From the NCBI GenBank assembly GCA_028564675.1, contig JAOVVO010000028.1, positions 1 to 64,000 of the forward strand: a stretch of 64,000 nt of DNA, read 5' to 3'. Under the pieces are notes generated by a model. It ran no database searches. It was not told the DNA's origin and was given only the letters and a program-made list of their open reading frames with translations. Positions 50,001 through 62,000 of this stretch are shown here, piece after piece; position 1 is the stretch's first letter; the number at the start of each line of letters is the position of its first letter. This DNA comes from Onchocerca lupi. Taxonomy: Eukaryota > Nematoda > Chromadorea > Rhabditida > Onchocercidae. Made by a program: the position numbers and the translations under genes.

Positions 50001-53000
50001 ATTAAAAATTTACAGTGACTTTTCACAGCATACATAATCTGGTCTTCGTCTACATGTGAGCATAAAATATGAGCTACTTTCTGGTTCCCGTGCGCTGCCA
50101 GCTTACAGTATAGGTTTAGAGTTTGTCGATGGAATACCAAGAAATCGTTACGCTCAATCATCTCCAGAATATCATAGCTAGTGTCCTTTTCGGGTACATA
50201 AATGGACATTATGCGCACCGGATCATCACAGAGGACAGACCAACCTAGAAAAAATAAAACGTGTTAGCCACAAATGGTAAGTTTGACCTGGAGATTCTGT
50301 ATCGTCGAAGAATTATATCAAGTTTGGAAATCATTCGCATTATTTTTTGATAAGCCAGCCTAACTATCTAAGAATTTTCCAATTTCCCTGGAAATTTCTT
50401 TTTCTGTATCAAGATACTGCATAACTAATTAGATACAGAAACAAAATAGAAATTATTTTCTCTGGAAAAACGATTCTTTGCTATAACTGCTACTCATGGG
50501 ATTTCAGATTCATCACTAATGACTCAAATTCGTCTATTTGAAATCATCCATCAACTGCATCTAAAAACATGCTGAGAAATTATTTTCGCTTAATAATTAT
50601 CTAAATATTACCTCTAGAATCAGAAAGTTTAAGAGCTGTTGTACGTAGACATTCAGTAGGCACTCGAGCCCAATGAACGGGATTTAATTTCTCAACTGTT
50701 AATCGCGGTGGGCAGAACGATAACAAGCTTTTATGTGACGATTTAAACATTGCCGAAGATAATGGGAAAGTATACTGAAATGAGGATGCTCAAATGAGAT
50801 TTAAATACTTCTCTCAGCATTGAAATACTTTATTAAATCCTCAGCAAGAAAGAAACTGTGTGTCTGTTAATGTTATCAACTGGTAGTTATTGTAATTCAA
50901 AATAAAGAGAAAAACTCCTTCATTTAATTTTTTCTTGATAATTTCTAAATAATTTTTCTTATAACTCATATTCATTCCATCTATCTTAATTTTAAAAATT
51001 ATTGCTTTTTGTAATTTAAAGTATTTTATGATATCTTGCATCTCAATCACTGTTAAAGAAATATACTCTTACTGAACTCATAAGAAAAAGCATACTTTTA
51101 TTCGTCCAAGTTCAAATTGTAAAACTTCGGCACTTGTTGGCGCTACAAATGCAGCAGGATAGAGAATAGCACCGGGTTCAAGCTGTGAAAAATAAGTTCT
51201 TTAAATTATAAAAGTTTAGACATAATTCTGTCTCTAGTACTTCAGTCATTTAATGTTCGGTTTTAAATGTGTTTCGGATTTTAAAATTTAAAAGGAAATT
51301 CACAAAACAAAAATTTACTTTAAATCGGAAACCAGTGTCTTGATTAGAAACCAAGAATGATAATTCTCCAATAGATGTGTCGATGATACAACCGATCAAT
51401 AGGCCGGACACTTTCGTATTTCCTGCATCTGACACCGATTGCAGCAACTCGGCGGCATTTATTATATAGCAATTTCGATATTCTAAGCTGAAAGTTATTT
51501 TATTAACATGAAATGCATTCTTTTTTCTCGTTATAATAACCTGACAAATCAATGTAGAACTATCACAAACATTAAAAGAATGCTTAAAACAGATTATTTA
51601 CTGATCTGAATATCTGCAAGCATTAAAGTCTGTCTGCATGCACCGGATAATAAATGTCGCTCTAAACAATTATTGAATTTCAGCGTAATTTTTAAACTTA
51701 AGTTAAAGTTCATATGTAAGCAGAAATTCTATCGCAGGATAAGATCTAAAGCTAATACATTCACGATCGATGGGTTTAATTTCTTCTGCAGTATTCCTTC
51801 CTAAAAAAGTTACAAACCTTTCTCCTTCATTAACATTCTTATTCATTTCCTGATATTTGCAAATTCGAACAGCTTCTCCAATAATAAAACGTTCTGCGTA
51901 AAAATGGTATTTTGGTGTTACCCAACCAACCCAAACATTTGCAGGGTCTTGTCCTGGGAAAATTCGAATTGCGTAGTAGAATTCATCGATCTGAAAAAGA
52001 TACTAGAAATATGAAGATGCCTTCTGTGTGTAAACATTCTAATGCAAAAGTGCAGCATCTAAAATACTGCTATTTTAATGATAGTCATCGGCAAGAAGGA
52101 ATGAATTAACCTTATCACTGAGTTCAATCATAGCTCGCATATCATCGTTTGGCACGTTTCCTTCTACGGTAACACTTTGATCCAAAGCAGCAATCGACGG
52201 CCTTCGATTCTCCACAAATGCTTGTTTTTCAAGCTTGTTTTTCTTTGACTTACCTGACATTAGGCGTCGATATCGTCCAGGACCTGATCGAGGCATATCT
52301 TAAATGAAATGTAGAAATAAGTAACAATAACGTCACTTTAAAAATTCAAGACTCAAACGTTTTCCTATTTTTTTTCCGTTTTTTAAATTACATTAATTTA
52401 AATAAATCAACTAAGCCATTGATGACAATGAGTTTGCCTAGTTTTTTTAAAGAAAATGTTTTATATCACTCTTAGGTCTTCAGAAAAAATAAAAAAGGAA
52501 AAAAAGAATGTGAAAAACAATGTTATTCGTCATCAGAAAGTGAGCAACATCTCAATGCCTTGAAAAGTGATGGATTTTTAAATTTATTATAAAATTTTTC
52601 AATTGTAAAGTTTGCAATCAATTATTGATACCTTGATCATCTTTTAGTATAGAAGGCGGCATACTTTCTGCAGAAATAGCATCCGCATTCACAGGATGGC
52701 CATCTGCCAAGGTACGTTTAATTTCGCTGGAAAAGTTTTAATTTTGCCTACTAAATGCATCATCTACAATTGAGAGGATAGTGTTGGATTCATAATTTGC
52801 GCGCTAGCTTCTGGTCTCTTAAAATACATAATATATAAACAGTGTTTTAACCAATGCCTTCTGATATCTTTCTGACAATAGAATTAAGCATCAGGTCCAA
52901 AGTTACTTTGTGAAGAGTAATATATTCAACAACGGGAATAAATGCATTACTCGCAATATCGTATGGATATATCACTTATCTTATTCTAGTACAAATATCA

Positions 53001-56000
53001 CGTTCTCAAGTAAAATGATATCTGTTTTTGATAAACGATATGTGAAAGTTGGCTAGCGAGAAAAAATAGGTAAGATGTCGATCGATTTCGGTGAATTTAA
53101 CGATTGACTAATCTGATTTCACCACAAATAATTCCATTACATGAATGAAGTTAGTAATTATCTTACTTTTTCCTCTGATGTAATCTTGCCATTAAACCGC
53201 CTCGTTTGTGCTTTACTACTCGATGCTCATCATTACTTGATAATTCAAGCATACTTCCAGACATTCTATAAATGATGGAAAATTGATTAATGATTTTTAA
53301 AGAAAGAAAAATAGCAATGAAATAAAAATTTATGGAAAAATATAAGATGATTTCTTACGACAGACCTCATAAAAGACAAAAACATTAGCTTTTTCTAATC
53401 TCTCATTGAGTCTATCTCATTTACTCGATTTAAATAAGAGTAGTTTGTGTCATAAATTTCCAAGATCGCATAACATTTTGCAAACAGAAAAGTTTAGTTC
53501 ATGTGACTGAAAAGTTGAGATTAATAATAATCTCAATTATCCGCTTTCCTTCCAACCTCAAAATGAATTCCAAATAAATGACAACTAATTTTTAACACTA
53601 CGCATCTTCTCTGGATTATGAAAGAGCAGGATAATTTATTCCATAAAAGATTACCGTACTATCAAATTCGTTAACTTGTAAAATTTATTTCTATGATTAA
53701 CCTAGTTACTAAATTTCATTTAGATCTTAATAATAACATTTCTACATGTACAGGCTACACTTATGAAACCTTGGAAAAAATTATAGAATCCGGCTAGATA
53801 ATCACAATGTTCATGGAATAGAAGAAAGCATCTCTATAAATGGACTAATAATAATGAAATAATGATGCAGCTTTTGGAATTATGAGTATGCTATAAAAGT
53901 AGGCATAGAAAACGTTCGATAGACAGTCATCACTTCAAAACAAAAAATAGAAAGCATCAGTAAAATGCACTGAAAGTAAAAGAGTAACACCAAAAAAAAA
54001 GTTGAAAACAAATTCATTTGATCTGACTCGAATTCAGCATACATCCCAATAAGGCTTTTATAAAATTTGACTGGTCATTTACCTCATCAATGAGTTGAGA
54101 GTGGTAATATCAATTAATGGTTCGGTGGAAATATTCCGAGAAACTTCAGACAAATAAAGATATTGTCATCTGTTGAGGAGATAGGGTCAGGAGATTCATA
54201 AATGTCCCATTATTAGTAGTGCCACAATCGAAAAGATATTGAAAAAGGCTCAACATTCGCCATGATAGTCCGTTGATGCAAACTTTTTTGATATGAGAAT
54301 ACCAAAAATTATTTTTAGAGTCTTTGGCTGAGAAATGTCCTCAAATGTTAAGTCTCTTCAAGAAATCACCAATGACCTGATATTTCAGCCTAATAATATT
54401 AGAAGGTATTTTACAAACATAAAATTGTTTTCTTTCGATTTTTCAGTCTAACGAATACTTAAACGCTCATTGTTGCTTGTATTTTCAACTTTCATCTTTG
54501 CTAGATTGGAAAGAATACCTAGGATTTGTTAAGAAAGAGAAACTATTATTCTGATTTCCAAGGCTAAATTAAAATTTTTTGTGAAATCATCAATCAAATC
54601 AGTGACCGCGAGACTGAAAATAGATTACCAGTACAAATTACTGCTATAAATTACCAGTACAAATTATTGCTGTTGTCATTACCTGGATTGAGTGTTGATA
54701 AGATAAAGTATGAAGAATTGAAGAGTTAAATTCACACCTAACGTTAGTACACAAATGCTTCGAGAATGTTGACATTTTTATTTCTTGTGTTGGCATTCCT
54801 TCATGACGGAATCATAATATATTATTCTTTCTTGAAGTTAGTAATCAATATATGGCTAGAGTTTGGCGCACAAATTGAGCTGATAGCCAAGTGGCAATAT
54901 TTTTAAATTTTCGGTTAAATTTAAATTAATGTTTATAAAAGTCAAGAATTCCTTAGCAGTCCGGTACCAAGAATTACATTGCTGCTTTTTTTCTAAACTG
55001 TTTCCATTTTTCTTTATTTGTGATAATAATTGTGATAGAAATTTTGAAAATGAAAAGTTACATTGTTATTTAAATTTTCAAAGTAAACCTTATGGTAGAT
55101 GATTCTAATAGCTGGTCATTTTCAAACGATATTGGTTTTGAGCGTGCTAAATTTTCGTCTTCTTCTGTACTGTGTTTAAAAGCCGATAATAATGATCGCC
55201 CAAGTTTTTTCTGGAAATAGATACAGTCTTGCAAATTTAAAACAATTGACTTTGATAATTATTTTTAACTAATTCCACTGTAAAGAGAAGACACAATATT
55301 GCTTTAGACGCCATATTATTTTGATGATATAATTAAAAATATCGATTAAATTATTTGATTACGAATAATGCGAAAAACAAGAGTTTCATGTAGTTTCAGA
55401 CCAACTATACTTTCGACTCGAGATTTAGATAGTTTTATGCAGTTTGAATTGATATTAAATTCCAGAATCTCTGTCTATATCAAAATAGCTTTCACCTTTT
55501 CCATATTCTTTGATGATCTCAATATCATTCAAATACAAATTAGCAACATTTTCATAAAAATATTTGTGATAATTTAACATGAATCTGCTCAGATCAAAAT
55601 TGATCAAAAAGCGGCTATAAGTTATTGAAATATTGAATAGTGCTAAGAAGTCTTTTTTTAGTTGCTGGCAAGAATTACGACATTGCTGATCTATGCCCAC
55701 TACATTCCTTAAGTTTCATTTTAAGCAGATTTTCCTTATTTGCGATTATTTCACGACTATCTGAAAAAAAAGTATGGTATTACATTACAATTTTGGGTGA
55801 TTATACCTGCATTTGCAGGCATTTTTCTTTACAGTACATTCCAAAGGAAGTTTTTTTTTTTTTTGGCGATTGTTACATTAGCTTAATATAAACCACAATA
55901 TTGGGTTTCGAGAAAAGTCGAACCAAAGTTGTCAACTTATGCATAATAACTGCTCCACACAACTACATTATCTGTATTTTATCGGAATTGACTTTATTTA

Positions 56001-59000
56001 ATGATATTATAATGGCTTAACTATATAAAGCAACTTCTGATCTAAGGAAAACTAACAAAAGACTGAAAAGCATGTCAATTTCTTTTCTGCATTTTGACTT
56101 CTCTTCTGGATAAGCTGGTTTCAGTATTCTTCAGGTAATTCCATCAGAAACTTTTTTTTCCTTTTTTTTTTTAGAAGTTTAAAATCCAGTCGAACGATGA
56201 TCCGAAAAGCATAGCAAATCACTTGATATTCAGATCGTATAAACAGATAATAAGATGAAGAGCCATTGCCTTTTATATCACGAATTGCCATACATGGAGC
56301 AGATATGGGAAATATCACAATGTCATAATTTAGATAATTACCTTGTTTACCTTAGTATCATCACCGAATTCTCTGGGGATAGCTGGATGTTTGATCATAG
56401 TTACAGATTGCACTTCCTCTGCCAAATGCTGTTTTTCAATTTCTTGTACAGAACGCATTATTGATTCCTTATCTCTGAAATTGAATTAAATTTTTATTTA
56501 AATTGAATTTTGCTCATCAATATGTATGTTCTCTAAAACTATCAATTTTTTGTGCTCATTTGATCTAATAGTGTTCTTTTTTTCATCATGATTATAATTA
56601 TACTAATATGCTGATTTTCGCTTAAGTATTTTAATCAAACACTGAATTATATGACTTACTTAGTTTGCTGAAGTTTGTCATTACATTTCACTGGTAAAGA
56701 TAATCGAATATATTCCATTTTAGCTTTCTCTTGTACTGTTATATCGCCTGTATTGATCTAAATATTCTGTTGTCGTTATTATATAACATTTCAAATATTA
56801 AATGTGATTGCTTTGGTTGTTACATACCATTACTCGTAAGAATTAATTATAAAATCACATATGCTCTTAGATCAATAAGTTAATAATTGAACAAAATTTC
56901 TCTTTGCAATGTTAGCCACGGGTTTCATGGGATTCTTTTACGCAAAGAAGAAGACATCCGGATTTCAGTCTCTATTTCAAAAAACAAATTAATGATTACA
57001 TTTGCCACTGCCATTGATGTTTTTTGTATTTTATATAGAAATACTTATTCATCCAGATCTTTTTCATTACTATGTGATGTTAAATCAAAGAATATTGAAC
57101 TTAAATATTGTTTGCAACGATTTAGTCCTTTTTACTACTCAAAGCGAATTCAACTCTCTTCTTTTCAATGTTCATTTTCTCAGTATAATGTTGCCTTACG
57201 CTTTATGTAGAGTAAAATGAGTGGATCTGAATATATCAGAATCTATTTAATAAATGCAACAATGTGCAGTTATTCGTGAATTCGGGAATATGTGACTGAA
57301 AATAAGAACATGAGTGCGAAATTTATCCAAGAAAATCTATCACTTTTGTCTGGCATTATAATATATACTTTCTTTAGATCACTCAGTCTCATTAAAAAAA
57401 TTTTTCTCTCGACAAGAGTTTTTTTTTTTTTTTTTTTTTTAAAATTTTACACCTCATCAATAATTTCTTATCTCGTTAAAAGCATTTTCTCAGGAAAATG
57501 AGAAAAATTGTTTTTTCACTAACACTTCTCAGATTCGTATGATAATTTTCAACTAAGATTCAGTCAATCTATTCATATATATATATGGATATATAAAATT
57601 ATACTTTAGTAAATACAGAAGACTTTATGTGATTAGCAATGGAATTTTTCACATTATTATCGGCAAAATTTGCTCAATTTTATCTTTTTTTCTTTCTTCT
57701 CTTTATCAGATCCTATTCAGTTTTACTATGATGAAATAATATAAGCAACAAAAGATTTCAAAAAGTCAATAGAACTTGTTTCTGAGTAATTTTCAAACAT
57801 GGAGGACTGTTTCCGGTTGCCGGTATTCGTGAAACTTCGATTGTTGAATTCAATCCGATGTCTTCAAACTGCGGCAATCTTTTGGCGTACCACATTGGCA
57901 TTTGGCGGTACATATTGCTAAATTTCAAATTTCAAATGAAAAAATTAAATTATAAAGTTTTTCAAAAGAATTAAGGTAGCTTCCAAAATAAATTCTAGGA
58001 ATATTTCGCTTTTCTAGGATTTTTGACGAAAAAGACTGGTTTAGAGTTTAGATAATTTTTAAATCTGTTAGAAAGAAAATTATTATCTCATATTTTTCAT
58101 ACAGAAAACAACAAAATATCTTCAACATACACGCAGAACGGCTCATATCCTTCTTGTAGACCACATGTGGTAAAATATTTCAAGCTGTTTGAATCTTGGC
58201 CAAAATTCAATCTTGCTTTCTGCCCTGCACTAAATGTCATTGCTGGCACGAAACCATCTGTTACGAAAACGTTATCGAAAGCCATTTCTGATCCGGAGGG
58301 ATCCTAGAATAGTCTTTGAATAATCTTAATGAGAGAGAATGAATCCAAAAATTGAAATAGACTACAGTTGAGGAGAAATGTTGTAAGACTTATAGAAAAG
58401 AATTGATTTTAACGCAGTTGACATCAAGCTACTATAAACCAAATATTGTTGTAAGCCTTTTTGGAAGGAAATAAATTCCTAAAATCATTTTAAATTTTAC
58501 CAACAGCAATTCGCCATTCAATGAAAACGATATTGTATGATCGCTGAGATCGAGAAATGCTCCTACGATATCACCAATTTTCCATTCTCTTCCGTAAGTT
58601 CCAGATCCTTGATGCCATTTACGAGCCAAATAGCTAAAGTCAAACTTTGTTTAAGTTTAAAAAGGCAAGATATATGTGAATGATGCAAAAAATGGAAACT
58701 GGAAGACAAATTAAATTAAATTGAAAAGCTTGAAGTAAGAACTTGAGAATTTTTATTATTTAGAATTGTGCAACGTTTCCTGAAATCATAAAAAATCAAT
58801 TCCAATAAATTACCCATCAAATCCGTATGATCGATCATCCTTTCCAATATCAAACGTTGACGATGCACTGACATCCATCCAGCCGACTTTCATAAATCCC
58901 GATGTGAGCACTTCGAATTCAAAGTACCATTTGCCGCTGGAAACTGCATATATTGCTTCGGCACGATAGGTGCGCGAGAATGCCCGCGTTGCTTTCAGTT

Positions 59001-62000
59001 CCTTTTCCGCACCTAAACCATAATTGTTATTTGAATTGAAAAAAAAAAAAAATTATAATAATTGAAATTTAACTTTTGATTTTCGAATCCTCGTTTGCAG
59101 AAGAAATCTATTATTCCAGACATAAATGTTTTTATACCTTGTATTACCTTGAGAGTAGTCTGCATACTTTTAATGATGTCATGAAATCAAGAGACCTTCA
59201 TCGTGTTCCAAAACAGGCGGTTCCAAGAAGATTCCAAACAATTGTAAAGCCTTGACAAATTCCGTGGCTGACTCTCTGTTGGCTTCTTTAATCCGTTGAT
59301 CAACCACCTCGTATGGTACCAAATGTGGAGTTCGCTTTTGGTTCATATTCAGAAACTTAATAACAAAAATTTCAGGAGAAATAAAAAAAAAATATTACAG
59401 TTAAATTCGTCAAGTTCTTTTTAATAGAAGGTGCAAGAATGGGTCTGTTGTAGAATTGAGAGATTAAGGATTGCTATGTGATTGGGAAAAAATTGGAATA
59501 ACTTTCTACAAGTAACATAGAGTATCAAAATTTGTTCAGTAGTCACTTGGCTGTATTAAAAACAAAATATGCATATACTTCATTGAGACCGAAAGTCCAG
59601 CCACGCCGAATCTTTTCTCTTGCCCAAACATTATGAGTATTTTTGGCCAAAGCATCAATTAACGGGAATACATTATCATCAAGAATAATTTCATGAGAAT
59701 CCAACGGCTGTGGTTTGAATCCATTGCTTTGTTGATAGCTGAAGATCGATGCTCAGTAAAAAGTTTCATATAAAGTAACTTGAACTTTAGAATACTACTT
59801 CATAAAGCTTGGGACAGTATTCTTTCATCTAAAAGTTGCAAAGTATATTTCTCACTACGTGCGTCTTTACAAAACCTCTTCATACTGTCATTACCTTCAA
59901 GTGTCTTAATATTTCAAAAAAAAAAAAAAAAAAAAAAAAAATTCATACTTCTGAGGGAGATGCAAATGTCGCATGCGAACTCCAGGCTCATCTAAGATCA
60001 GGTGATATCGTAGAGCTTCAATTGTTCTAAAAATGAAATAAATTTAGCAAATCATTGATTGGATGACAGGATGCAATTTTTGGTGAGAGATACCAACAAT
60101 AGTTTTCTCATTTTTGCTTGCCTTGATTTTTCTTTAAGAAAATAAACAATCTTACTTCATAGTGTCAATGGCAAGATTGATATTATAAGTCTTCTCGTTT
60201 TGGGGTAATTGCTGGAATGATGTCAGGCATGGATGACGGCGAGTCTTTTCGTCTCTTACCTGCAATAAAACTTTTAAGGAAACAACACTGAGAAGGTCAC
60301 AAAGTCAGTATTTGATTTAATTTTATTTATAATAAATTCAATATTAGTCAGCTGAATACTTGTTTATCCTTCTAAACTCTTAAAATTTTTTCAAAAAATT
60401 AAAATAACTAAATTTAGTGAATCATTGATTTTCCTAATAGTAAGGAAACAAATAAACTTTATTCGTATTCAATTTATATATACAATAGACTTATGCTGAT
60501 AACTGTTTATCAACACATAAAAATTTATACCTCCCCATAACTCCAGCCAAGTTCAATTTTCCGCATTGCCCATAATTCATGCAAATTTTCCGCCAGTTTT
60601 TCATGTATTTCCATTGCAAATTCAGGCAATACTACATTGGAGATATCAACCAAAACCGGCACGAATAGTTCCGTGTTTTGACGTAAGATGCTAGGGCCAG
60701 TATACACGTTCTTCGCAATATCACCGAACGAAAGACATTCTCCAATTTCCAACTGATTTGCTACTGCTTCAATTAGAGGACTAAATCCAGGAGGCGGCCC
60801 AAAGCGCAAACGCCCTTCTGTACCACCGAACATGAAACGACAACTGAAATGTGGATTCGTCATTTCATTTTAAATAATTAATCAAAGCATAGGTTCTTAT
60901 AATTAGATAAGTTGATTATTACGAAATACTCACATGATTTTCCTAAATAGATAATGATTTCAAACGAGTTTATCAACTTAAGAGCTTAAATTCGGTTCTT
61001 TTTGCTTCATTTAATACGCAAGATATATTAGAAAGTTGGATACCTGACTTTGGCAGAAAGTGACATCACGGGGAAGAAAAACCCGTCGATATTGAAATTT
61101 TTGAACAGTCCTGCAGTTGACTGCCCATTAACAGTGAAGCTTATTTCCGGAATATTCAGATCTAGCAAACAACCAACAACATCGCCTTTCTGCAGTGTTC
61201 GAGTCCAAATGACGTGTTTTTTAGTTGCTAAAAAAATTGCTAAATTTATATTTAACATATATCCAAAAATTGAAGATTTTGAGCCTTAAGATTTTAAATT
61301 TTAAGAATTTTAAATATAATATTAATAAGAAGTCTACCGCAACAAATACACTGCCCATCGAATCCATATGAATAATAATCATCTCCGATGCCAATACATC
61401 CCCATCTAAATGAAAATTTAAAAAAATATTATACTTCTGTGCAATTCAAGTAAAGGGCACATATTGAAGTCTTAGTAAGCATTAATATGTATTATGTAAC
61501 AAAACTCGGATAATTGAGCGAGAAATTAACTTTAAAAAAAAAAAAATAGAATCATTAAACTTGTTAAAATCGATTGAAAGAATATTAACAACAAGGAGAT
61601 ATTTTTATAGATCGATATTTTACTTACTTAACATTAATAACACAACTCACCCATCGCCAGAGCCAGGAAACGGCTTATAGCCCATGCTATTTGCCCATCC
61701 GATCCGAAGATAAGGTTTCGTGTTGGTCATCTGTTCGATATGTTCAACTTCTGCTTCATAATACCATCGTCGAAATTGTGAGCTTCCCTCAACAACACCG
61801 ACTAGGATATTTGGCGTCATGCTATAAATAAGTTATTCATATTACTAAAGTTTTTTCTATCCCAATAACGCATCAGTTGATAAACAAATAAAGTTTTAGT
61901 ACCTAATTACTCGTTCAAAAAGTGTAAAATGGAAATCCGATTAATTATTATACTTTAGTATAAGTTCATCACGCAATTCAATAAAAATTGCTTCCAAATG

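Noticed and set aside
55455..55700. Minus-strand frame in RyR intron 15 with plausible exon ends
   Set aside because: The only open reading needs entry phase 2, but the flanking RyR exons join in phase 0; in that phase it has an early stop.
56121..56318. Minus-strand frame (AIRDIKGNGSSSYYLF) in RyR intron 15
   Set aside because: No acceptor near its start and no family match.
56887..57210. Plus-strand frame of ~107 codons in RyR intron 13
   Set aside because: No domain, no splice or start context, AT-driven composition.
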